In this document: positions 9,901-16,764 of the stretch, in pieces | How positions within the stretch are numbered: position 1 is the stretch's first letter | How the letters are laid out: the number at the start of each line of letters is the position of its first letter | Assembly (NCBI GenBank): GCA_027624335.1 | Contig: JAQBWV010000004.1 | Location: forward strand, 1-64,000 | Source: Planctomycetota bacterium | Lineage (GTDB): Bacteria > Planctomycetota > Planctomycetia > Planctomycetales > Planctomycetaceae | Length of the DNA: 64,000 bases | Direction: 5' to 3' | Made by a program: the position numbers and the translations under genes | Notes under the pieces: generated by a model | The model's input: only the letters and a program-made list of their open reading frames with translations | Database searches by the model: none | What the model was told of the DNA's origin: nothing

Positions 9901-10027
9901 CCTGTTGCGACGCTCGCTCTTGAGCAGATGCGGAAGGCGACGAAATGAACACGAGCGACAACGCGAACCCGATAGCGCACCGCAGCGCGCTAGTCAGATG
10001 GCGACACTGAATAATTGCACAAGTCAT
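6962..10027 (-). CDS. Large secreted beta-repeat protein with C-terminal TlpA-like thioredoxin domain
   Basis: The product has 1021 residues. After a signal peptide (through SPSASA), most of the chain is made of repeated ~45-residue beta units of the form LxxxDGxxxxGxxxxxxxxxLxxxxxxxxxxLPxxxVxxI. At least six are visible, for example near DGTIVYGQITGF, DGSRFSGTFNGI, SGDTIPCDVVSV and NGDFLRGRLIAM. The last ~145 residues form a TlpA/ResA-type domain (APDFNLAQLTGDDFRLSDHRG, then FWATWCSPC with the redox CxxC, then SIPQTVVID). This suggests a periplasmic thiol-disulfide function attached to a large scaffold. The chosen ATG at 10027 has GGTGAG upstream; an ATG at 10048 overlaps the preceding gene by 11 nt. 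It is the last gene of the MoxR-led run. Confidence 0.85.
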   Translation of the reverse strand: MTCAIIQCRHLTSALRCAIGFALSLVFISSPSASAQERASQQVLHLANDGILPGSILDSAQSGQIRWKSPLFTHPFEFPLSSISMAQFPTRVPRPEPGGEYCLELTGGDVLYGDISELSDASLSVTTAHAGTVHINRSDVQRIYRWKETSLIYLGPGGLDDWSQTLNGEASTDAWSSDGGWPRTASPNASLFGTFSIPARSAIEFELSWNDLPDFEFVLGADSGLDVSGLPIGNARATKTDDAFRFEVWDDTVVVMGESERDADVAEVTPVVSGPGGVRVQLYLDQEKQRLSIYSSNGQQKASLKLHSRIPKTRGSLRLSNRKGDIRLTHLRIANWDGILPRKVQTDKSRIHQTDGTIVYGQITGFDQAARAFTLLNDGSTIEVNAATVSDVFLSPIPTAPIATDSTPDTADPLPDTSEPVDFSKVVRIAYLDGSRFSGTFNGIEQGHVLLSCPSIREPLKLPLDGLRSIGQQLSKSKVEFKATAAGLAGRLEIDGLKLPGRLVDGAEQPDGSCLVWHPDYSVNSSPLAKNLAGRIVYRDPPKPVVKSTVGVQQGNGVAIRINQRKPAIQGFGEVFKQLLTGPLPPTQRPRVKAAQTLHLRSGDTIPCDVVSVDEDGLHFTTPLSSATFIAHDRIKGVELAGRTGSPTLDATKRERLLTLPRLQKGSPPTHLIYSSNGDFLRGRLIAMNEHALTVEVRLSNREIPRERVSQVIWLHSDELTPVEKQQPEDIADSTPGDSAGTEGTAETVSVVPKPEVSAVVASANDNKHQPEPVSTDATRVQTVIRNSDRLTFLATRLTGSTLSGSSDILGDCQADLSEIDQLLFGNYIEQAAAQLAYHRWKLHYAMEPKFVLAGSDGSGGGVMSGTDSPLVGQAAPDFNLAQLTGDDFRLSDHRGEIIVLDFWATWCSPCLQTMPLVDEVVEDFADHKVRLLAVNMEEQPAEIKSTLERHKLDVPVVLDMDGVAAARYSVTSIPQTVVIDREGNVARLFVGGGPKLAGPLRKALEELTGTVPESAKETAN

Positions 10028-10037
10028 TAGTGATCGC

Positions 10038-11096
10038 TCACCGTTCATAAATGGGGAGAAATCGATAGTTCAGAGCCAGAGCAAGCAACGACATCGACGT
10101 ACTGACCGCGTCACCGTGCTGGCCTGGAAAACTGCCGTTCGGCAGCTGTGTCGTTTTCAACTGGCGAATCAGCAGCTTGTTCCAACGTTCCCAGGCATCC
10201 ACATCGCCCTGAAACAGTGCCTGCGCCTGGTAATACCTCTGATAGTTGACCCAGCCGAATCCCGAGTTGCCTGTGAATTCAACCTTGTTGACCAGATAAC
10301 CCAGCGTTGATTTAAACTGTGGCAGATCTTTCCGTTTGGATATTGAGTAAACGAGCGTCGCGATCGAAATCCTCGCCAGGGATTCGTCAAAGCCACCGAT
10401 CCCACCAGCATAAGCGACCTGACCTGAGGGTGCCGTCATCTTTGTGTAGTAGGAAATGGCCTTGTCAATCGCTGTGTCGGGCACTTCGATTCCCGCGTTG
10501 CGTGCGGCGAGCAGACCGACAAGCACAGATCCACTGACGGAAGTGTCCGCGTCCGTTGAGCCTGGCGAGTACCTCCACGCTCCCATTGAATTACTCTTCT
10601 GTGACGTCAACGCGGCGCGTACCGCCAATTCGAGCGACGCACCAATCGACCGGCCCTTCTTTCCTTCCGTCCAGACGCGTCGATCGTCGACCGCTCCATA
10701 GGCTTCGGCCAGTCCTAGCATCCCGAATCCGTGATGGTACATGCTGTTACCGAGGTAGCCTGTTGATGAATCCTGGTTTCCGATCAGGCTGCGTACGGCC
10801 TTTCGAACGCTGCTGCTGTACTGACCGAAATTCGGATCCTCGCCCGACGCCAGTAAGACCATCAGTCCCAGGCCCGTTACACCCGGCCCAGTTTGTCCGC
10901 CGCTCCAGTCACCATTTTCGCTTTGCGACTTGACCAGAAATTGCAGGCCCTTGTCGTAGATTTCCCGGACGTCGCGAGGAACGGCTTCTCCAATTCGCGC
11001 ATTCGGCGGCTGGGCTTTTGCCAGGGTTGAGTGAACCAGCAGGATCCAGCCCAACAGAACGAACGTCGCCACACGAGACGAATCAACGTTTTTCAT
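10038..11096 (-). CDS. Secreted prenyltransferase/squalene-cyclase-fold protein
   Basis: The 352-residue product has a signal peptide (LLGWILLVHSTLAKAQ) followed by repeats of the alpha/alpha-toroid fold found in prenyltransferases, squalene cyclases and alpha-2-macroglobulin thioester domains. These include GLQFLVKSQSENGDWSGG, GPGVTGLGLMVLLASGE, YHHGFGMLGLAEAYG and TQLPNGSFPGQHGDAVSTSMSLLAL. No DxDD cyclase motif or clear catalytic set is visible, so enzymatic cyclisation is unlikely; a binding or scaffold role is more probable. Its ATG overlaps the stop codon of the upstream gene (ATGA), indicating translational coupling. Proteins of this type are common in planctomycete genomes beside MoxR-type clusters. 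Confidence 0.85.
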   Translation of the reverse strand: MKNVDSSRVATFVLLGWILLVHSTLAKAQPPNARIGEAVPRDVREIYDKGLQFLVKSQSENGDWSGGQTGPGVTGLGLMVLLASGEDPNFGQYSSSVRKAVRSLIGNQDSSTGYLGNSMYHHGFGMLGLAEAYGAVDDRRVWTEGKKGRSIGASLELAVRAALTSQKSNSMGAWRYSPGSTDADTSVSGSVLVGLLAARNAGIEVPDTAIDKAISYYTKMTAPSGQVAYAGGIGGFDESLARISIATLVYSISKRKDLPQFKSTLGYLVNKVEFTGNSGFGWVNYQRYYQAQALFQGDVDAWERWNKLLIRQLKTTQLPNGSFPGQHGDAVSTSMSLLALALNYRFLPIYER

Positions 11097-11935
11097 TCTG
11101 CGGCCACCTGTTCATCGGGAAGCAGGACATCCTCGTCCTCGTCGCCATTCGGCAACATGCCGTTTTGCTTCAGCCATTGCTCCATGCCTCGCATCTGAGC
11201 GAGCTGTTGATTGAACACCTGCCACTGAACGTCGTCCAGAATCGGCTTCAGTTTGGGCTCTGAAATCTGCGCGACCTGATACATCATGGCGTAGTATTCG
11301 TACTGCCCTCCTTTTCGAGACGGCGACGTCTCCTCTCTGAGCAACTCGGTCAACCTTCTGCGTTGTTCAGCGGTAATAGGGGCAGCCTGATCGAGCATCG
11401 TGATCACGAGCTTGATCTTTGACTCATGGTGGAAACGACGACGCTCATCGTCGAGTTTCGTGTACTGCAGAAACTGTTGGCGATTGATCGTGTTCACCAG
11501 GCTTTTCTGCAGCAACGAGTCCCGGTCAAACAGTCCAGAAGATAATTGCATCTGCAGCGGGCTGATGTCCTGCCAGATCTGGTTAACCTTCTGCTGATCG
11601 TTTCTGATCTTCTGAAACTTCTCTTTGGCTTCGGCGAATCTTCGAAAAAAACGTTCAACGTCGCCTCGGCCAGCGAGTCGCAACTTGCGAAGCTGACTGT
11701 CGGAAAGATCACAGGAGCGATGCACGTCTTCCGTATAGAGTTCCAGGGATTCATTCAGTTTCGTACGAGCAGTCGTCGAATTGCCGTATTGCTGAAAAAC
11801 CCACTGCTCAAACTGTTCGTCGGTAAAACCAACCTGCCCGAAGACAACGACGTCACCATAGGCCGAGCAGCTCATCACCAGCACCATCGCCAGTAACAAT
11901 CGAGTCTGTGCCGATAAGAATCGGTGTCGGTTCAT
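11093..11935 (-). CDS. Secreted helical protein of unknown function, paralogue of its upstream neighbour
   Basis: A 280-residue protein with an N-terminal signal peptide (LLLAMVLVMSCSAYGDVVV). The rest is charged and mostly helical: DEQFEQWVFQQYGN, LSDSQLRKLRLAGRGDVERFF, ITAEQRRRLTELL and EPKLKPILDDVQWQVFNQQL. The same order of motifs occurs in the upstream 423-residue protein (ENVLKQFEQQYGR, LNPEQRTQVTQLL, DPKLMPILTASQKKVW), so the two look like tandem paralogues. An acidic tail (GDEDEDVLLPDEQ) closes it. Start and stop overlap both neighbours by 4 nt. I recognise no named family and assign no function beyond an exported component of the cluster. Confidence 0.8.
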   Translation of the reverse strand: MNRHRFLSAQTRLLLAMVLVMSCSAYGDVVVFGQVGFTDEQFEQWVFQQYGNSTTARTKLNESLELYTEDVHRSCDLSDSQLRKLRLAGRGDVERFFRRFAEAKEKFQKIRNDQQKVNQIWQDISPLQMQLSSGLFDRDSLLQKSLVNTINRQQFLQYTKLDDERRRFHHESKIKLVITMLDQAAPITAEQRRRLTELLREETSPSRKGGQYEYYAMMYQVAQISEPKLKPILDDVQWQVFNQQLAQMRGMEQWLKQNGMLPNGDEDEDVLLPDEQVAAE

Positions 11936-13203
11936 TTCGATTCCTTCTCGGCGGGCGTTGCCTCTCGGTTGGCAGCAGCGTCCGCTTCTGCGGCCTGAAC
12001 GGGTTGCTTAAGGACGGCACCCTTGCTTTCCTTGTCCGTCGCTTCGGCCGGTTCCGAGTCAGGTTCGCCTTCCCACTGTTCCTCTCCAATGACGATGCCC
12101 TGGATCATTCCGACATTGAATCCCCAATGAGTCTGCGACCGCTGGGCGACCGTCTGCCAGACTTTTTTCTGAGACGCTGTCAGAATCGGCATCAGCTTCG
12201 GATCAGGCAGATTGGGAAACTGCTCACCACCGTACATGAGCATGGGAGCCGACGCCCAGGATTCATTCCAGTTGTCATTGAGCAGTTGCGTAACCTGCGT
12301 CCGCTGTTCCGGATTCAACACGAGCTTGCGATCGAGTTTTGCCGCTGTAACGAGAACGGCGACTTCTTTTCGAGCCGCATTTCGATCAGCAACCTCGCGG
12401 TCGTAGTCCGCCACCTGCTCCGGTGAGAGGTGTCGTTTCACAGAGACCAGCAGCCCTTCGACCACCGGCCTGCGAGTGTCGCTGTTGTCCGATCCGGTCT
12501 GTCCTCTCTGCATACCCTGCTGAATCATCGCAAATTCCTGAACAGCTTTGGTGCGAACAGACTTTGAGTCCGAGGCGATGGATTCGTACTGCTGCCGGGT
12601 TGGTTGACAGACCACTCGAATAAAGTGCAGCTCCGTTCGTACGATCTGGTCGAAATGCCGACCATACTGCTGCTCGAATTGCTTAAGTACGTTTTCGTCG
12701 AGCTGGCCATTCTGGGCCTGTACCTGCCCTCCACCGCCGAAAATCCCGCCGAGAATGTTTCCAATGACCACGCCGACTTCTTCGACAACTACTGCCGCGC
12801 CTGCTGCAACAACCGCAGCCTTCTGCCTCACGAGTATCCTGGGAGGCTCAGCAGGCTTCACTTCTTCGCCAACGGCTTCGACGGCTATTGCCTCATTCTT
12901 CTTTACCGCAGCATCAGCCGGTTTCTTTTCAGCTGGTTCGACTTCTGCTGGTGCCGCTGCCCCAGCGATCGCCTTCGCTTCCGCCTGGACAGTGACGACG
13001 ATCTCGACAGTGTCCTTCGTTTCGACTTCTGCTTCCTGCGTAACGGGCGGTTTTTTTGCGCCGGCCTCAACCAGCTCCAGACCGACACTTGACCACACAA
13101 GCCCAACCGTAATAACCAGCGGGCAGGAAAACCGATCGAAAAGCGATACCGACCCGACTGGTAAGCGGACGCGCGACAGAACATTGCTGCTAATGGATTT
13201 CAT
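11932..13203 (-). CDS. Exported Ala/Glu-rich helical protein of unknown function
   Basis: This 423-residue protein has a hydrophobic N-terminal segment (CPLVITVGLVWSSVGL) acting as signal or anchor. An Ala/Glu/Val/Lys-rich low-complexity region spans about residues 50-140, with a Gly/Val-rich hydrophobic stretch (VVVEEVGVVIGNILGGIFGGGG) near 140-165. The helical C-terminal domain matches the downstream 280-residue protein in motif order and spacing. A second acidic, Ala-rich tail ends the chain. The stop codon overlaps the next start as ATGA. The low-complexity part is unusual in composition and could span periplasm or peptidoglycan. Function is unknown. Confidence 0.8.
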   Translation of the reverse strand: MKSISSNVLSRVRLPVGSVSLFDRFSCPLVITVGLVWSSVGLELVEAGAKKPPVTQEAEVETKDTVEIVVTVQAEAKAIAGAAAPAEVEPAEKKPADAAVKKNEAIAVEAVGEEVKPAEPPRILVRQKAAVVAAGAAVVVEEVGVVIGNILGGIFGGGGQVQAQNGQLDENVLKQFEQQYGRHFDQIVRTELHFIRVVCQPTRQQYESIASDSKSVRTKAVQEFAMIQQGMQRGQTGSDNSDTRRPVVEGLLVSVKRHLSPEQVADYDREVADRNAARKEVAVLVTAAKLDRKLVLNPEQRTQVTQLLNDNWNESWASAPMLMYGGEQFPNLPDPKLMPILTASQKKVWQTVAQRSQTHWGFNVGMIQGIVIGEEQWEGEPDSEPAEATDKESKGAVLKQPVQAAEADAAANREATPAEKESK

Positions 13204-13314
13204 GGCGTTATTTCTACCGTTCGAAGTGGCTTACTCTCAGGCAATGCGCCCGAAAGTGGTGCAGTCCAACTAGCAGTCGGGAAAGAAATTGATCGTACAA
13301 CTGAGCCCCTGCGA

Positions 13315-13905
13315 CTACTGACGAGAGAAATCCTTGTCGAGTCGATTGAAGAATTCATCAAGTCCTGACCGAAATTCTTCCGGAAACGACGAGCCTGATT
13401 CACCCGTGGCCTGAGTCACACCGCGCGGTTCTCTGGCTTCTTTTTCATTGCTTCCGTTACCGACCAGCGCCAGTGCGGAGTCGGTTGTGGTCCCGCCACC
13501 TCCACCGCCGGGCGAAGCACCTCCACCACCTCCCCCGCCGGGATTGATTCGTTTTGACTGAAGCAACAGCTCGATCGCTTCCGTTTCGGCGGCGATCGCC
13601 GGCCCGCCGGTTTCAGGCTGAGCCAGAATGTCCGTCGCTTCGGACATGACCTGCGAGACGGCCCCCAGAAGCTGGAGTTCTTTCCCGAAGTTCGCTGCGG
13701 CGTCGGGGAGTTCGTGAATTCGAGCAATGACTTTGTCAACGCGTTCGCGAAGTACCTGCTGAGTGTCCGACAGGTCTTCCGCCTGACTGATGTATTCATC
13801 CCGCGCGACGGCAGGCCGAGCCTGTTCAGCGACTCGCGTTTCCTCACGCAGATTAACTTCCGCTTCCAGAATCTGAAGCACTTCCAGCACGATCGATGGC
13901 GGCAA
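13315..13905 (-). CDS. C-terminal part of the split DUF4175-like protein, or separate small gene with TTG start
   Basis: The 196-residue frame begins at a TTG (SLPPSIVLEVLQILEAEVNLREE...) in the same reading frame as the large gene upstream and only 24 nt after its TGA stop. No Shine-Dalgarno sequence precedes the TTG. The text is helical and Glu/Arg-rich (NLREETRVAEQARPAVA), then a Gly-rich linker (GGGGGGGASPGGGGGG), then a tail with EEFRSGLDEFFNRLDKDFSRQ. A helical start immediately after a stop with an in-phase frame is what a nonsense mutation or stop-codon readthrough would leave. Alternatively it may be a genuine coupled small gene. Codon-scale quality looks coding throughout. Confidence 0.65.
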   Translation of the reverse strand: MPPSIVLEVLQILEAEVNLREETRVAEQARPAVARDEYISQAEDLSDTQQVLRERVDKVIARIHELPDAAANFGKELQLLGAVSQVMSEATDILAQPETGGPAIAAETEAIELLLQSKRINPGGGGGGGASPGGGGGGTTTDSALALVGNGSNEKEAREPRGVTQATGESGSSFPEEFRSGLDEFFNRLDKDFSRQ

Positions 13906-13929
13906 ACTGCCGGCCGATTTGGAACCGGG

Positions 13930-16581
13930 TCAGGTACCACCCGACGCTGGTTCGACAAGGTCTTCTGCCCAGCGATCAAAGGTGTCTGACCAGAATTCGC
14001 ACTGAGCGATCGACAGCCCTGATTCTTTTGGCAGGTCGTCGCCGAGTTGACGCAGGGCTCCCAGCACGTCTTCGTTCCGCATTTCATCCAGAACTGTTTT
14101 GAACTGCATAAAGCGTCGGCGTTCGAAGTACGCCTGCATGTCGTCCATGATGTTCGAAACGTCCAGAGTGCTGGTTTCTTCCAGACCTGAAAGTTCACTG
14201 AACAACTTCTTCTGGTCCGTCGGAGTCAACTTTGCAGGCACGCCAAACGACGTCGTGACTTCGTCACCTATACGCCCGGCGATCTTATACTGAACTCGTG
14301 AGGCCGCTTTAAGACGCTTAACCAGCGTGCTGCCTTCAAGATTCGCCAGCAGTTGATTCAGCTCGTCGGCGATTTTTTCGAACTCAGCCAGCAGATCACG
14401 CTGCTCTTCGACAGCCTCTTCCATTTTGTCGTTGACCGGGCACGAATCGCCGCCCTTCGGTCCTCCACCAATCAGCGTTGTACCTGCCAGACCCAACCGA
14501 GGAGCCCCTTTGCTGTCGCCAGGTTTGTCAGCAGCACCGTCCTTCTTGTCGAGCGGCTGATGAGATGACTCGACATCCACAACGCCAGGCACCTGCGGTT
14601 TTTTCCCGCCATCATCTTCGCCTGGAGGAGAATCACCTGACGCCGAGTTTCGAACCTGTCCCACTGAAGGAGCTTTACTGTTCGGCGTGCTTTGAGCCAT
14701 CTTCGGAGCTTCAGATGCCTGCTTCAGCATGTCAGCCACCGAGGGCATCCGGTTAGAAGAAATATCCTTGAGAATCTGCAGCATCTCCGCCCACTTTTCG
14801 AGATGGCCGACGCCGAACTCAGGATTTCTCATCGCCTGCTGGATCAACTCCTGACCGCTGTCAGAAAGACCCGACAGTCGACGCCCATTGGCACGCTCCG
14901 CCGCTGCCTGGCTCTCAATCTTCCGGCGGTTATCCGGCTGAGTGATTTCATCAGCAGTCAGTTCACGCAGCTGCTTGTTAGTTTCGTAAAGTTGCAGTTC
15001 GCGATCGCGAACGTCCAGCGACTGACGATGCCATTTGCTGAGTTGTTCCGTCAGCCAGATGGCGTGCTGTTCGGCATTCAGGACGTACAACAGGTGCGGA
15101 GGCGAGTAGACACGCTCGCGGCCAGGGAAGAAATCTTCAGCAAACAGTCTCACCTCGATCGGCTGCGGTTCAATGCCCAGCGAGCTGGCGGAAAACGTTC
15201 CGGCCAGTTCGAGTAACTCCTTGTCGGGACCACCTGCCGAAATGATGCGTTCTCCCTGAGCCGGGGTCGCAAAGTTGGTCTTGTCAAGACCCTGCCAGAC
15301 CATGCCCACGCGGCGAACGCCAAAGTCGTCCTGAGCATGGACCGTAAAGGCCAGCTGCTCGGTATCCAGCAAAACTTTCTGGCGGGGCAGATCCGCACAG
15401 GAGATCGCCGGCACTTCGTCTTCCAGAGCCTTGATCGTCAAGGTGAACGGTTCTTTGCTGGCCAATCCAAATTCGTCAGTCCACTCGAAGTCGACTTTGC
15501 TGTCAGTGTTCACTTCCTGAGACGGGCTGACGATTGTCGCGTCGCGAGGCGACACGGACTTTCCGCCGACGATCGCCGTCTGAAGCTTGCGGCTGGCTGT
15601 TGCTGTAAACGTTGCCCGGCTGCCCTGGACGAGTGACACCACTCCGCCTCGCACGTCTTTGTGCAATCCGGTTGCGCGTTCGAGATACGCTGGCAGTTCC
15701 ACATCGGCGACGAAAGAGCTGAGTTCCGGACGGAGCACCGGTTCAATGCGGATGCGTTGCGTGAAGTCACCGATTTCGATGTTAAGCCACGATGAGTCGA
15801 TCTGCGGCGGCAGATTGAAAACGTACTGGTTACCGTTGAGACGCGACTCAACCGGTCGCTGAACTCCCGACTGAACCATTCCTGACTCGGGTCGAGAGAC
15901 ACTCTGAGAAGCCAGCTTCACAGCGAAGTCAAACGGCTCTCCATGTGCGACGAACAGTTGCTCAGGCTGCGACTCGACCATTGTGAAGGTGTATCGCGAA
16001 GTGTCCCGCCACGGCATTAGAAAGCGCGACCAGGCGTTCGCCGTCGCTGCGGGGTAAAGCGTCAGCAGTGCCAGACCGCCGGCCAGCGACAGTCCCGCCA
16101 GTACGGCGCGGCGAACATGGCGAGGCTCCGGGACGGCTGTCGTGAAGTCTCGAGGCGCGGCCTGTTCGGCAACCTGCTGGATGGCCGCTTCGCACAGAGC
16201 CATCGACCGAGCCTGTTCGGATTCGCTACGAACCAGCTCGATGATGCCGAGCAGCTGATCGCCGATACTCGGGTACGTTCGCGTGAGCAGTATCGCCAGT
16301 TGCTCGATCTTCCGCTGTCGCCACACCCAGCGATGCAATGCCAGCGGCACGATCGTGCAGGCCAGCACAGCGGTGGCGAAAAGACCAATCCGAACACTGG
16401 CTGGCGTGTCCCAGAGGCGATCAAGCAGGAACGTCATTAGAAAGGCGAGCAGGACACCGAACACGGCACCACAGCAGGCTTCGACGAGTTTGACGATCCA
16501 GACTCGCCTCCGAAACTCGAACATCTGAGTCCGGAGGGACTCAGGAATTTCAATTCTGCGATTTCGAGAAGTGACGTCCAT
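13930..16581 (-). CDS. Large membrane protein, DUF4175-like, with coiled-coil C-terminal region
   Basis: The protein has 883 residues from the ATG at 16581; an upstream in-frame ATG at 16665 adds 28 residues without family character. Two membrane helices lie near residues 25-85 and a third near 180-200 (RRAVLAGLSLAGGLALLTLYP). A periplasmic beta-rich region follows (about 210-500). After about residue 520 the chain is helical and charged (WLTEQLSKWHRQSLDVRDRE, ERANGRRLSGLSDSG), with a Pro/Gly/Lys-rich linker and another helical part ending DLVEPASGGT. The layout is reminiscent of DUF4175-type proteins and of large membrane proteins next to MoxR/VWA genes in planctomycetes; the family call is tentative. 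It is probably a membrane scaffold for the VWA proteins. The TGA at 13930 is followed in frame by the 196-residue coding stretch. Confidence 0.8.
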   Translation of the reverse strand: MDVTSRNRRIEIPESLRTQMFEFRRRVWIVKLVEACCGAVFGVLLAFLMTFLLDRLWDTPASVRIGLFATAVLACTIVPLALHRWVWRQRKIEQLAILLTRTYPSIGDQLLGIIELVRSESEQARSMALCEAAIQQVAEQAAPRDFTTAVPEPRHVRRAVLAGLSLAGGLALLTLYPAATANAWSRFLMPWRDTSRYTFTMVESQPEQLFVAHGEPFDFAVKLASQSVSRPESGMVQSGVQRPVESRLNGNQYVFNLPPQIDSSWLNIEIGDFTQRIRIEPVLRPELSSFVADVELPAYLERATGLHKDVRGGVVSLVQGSRATFTATASRKLQTAIVGGKSVSPRDATIVSPSQEVNTDSKVDFEWTDEFGLASKEPFTLTIKALEDEVPAISCADLPRQKVLLDTEQLAFTVHAQDDFGVRRVGMVWQGLDKTNFATPAQGERIISAGGPDKELLELAGTFSASSLGIEPQPIEVRLFAEDFFPGRERVYSPPHLLYVLNAEQHAIWLTEQLSKWHRQSLDVRDRELQLYETNKQLRELTADEITQPDNRRKIESQAAAERANGRRLSGLSDSGQELIQQAMRNPEFGVGHLEKWAEMLQILKDISSNRMPSVADMLKQASEAPKMAQSTPNSKAPSVGQVRNSASGDSPPGEDDGGKKPQVPGVVDVESSHQPLDKKDGAADKPGDSKGAPRLGLAGTTLIGGGPKGGDSCPVNDKMEEAVEEQRDLLAEFEKIADELNQLLANLEGSTLVKRLKAASRVQYKIAGRIGDEVTTSFGVPAKLTPTDQKKLFSELSGLEETSTLDVSNIMDDMQAYFERRRFMQFKTVLDEMRNEDVLGALRQLGDDLPKESGLSIAQCEFWSDTFDRWAEDLVEPASGGT

Positions 16582-16764
16582 TTTTGTGTCTCTGCGACTA
16601 GTGGTCGATGGAGAAATCAATCCAACATTTGAGTCATACTGCAGGGTGCGTGGAGCGAATCGCAACGCACCTTTTCAAAGAATCCACAACTGCGGTCCGG
16701 TGCGTTCCGCTTCACGCGCCCTACTACTTAATCAGGTTGTCAGTCGATTGCTGCAGCTGGCTTG

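Noticed and set aside
13930-13932. Selenocysteine insertion at the in-frame TGA
   Set aside because: The surrounding text shows no redox Cys/Sec motif and no SECIS-like hairpin was evident; nonsense, readthrough or a gene split are simpler.
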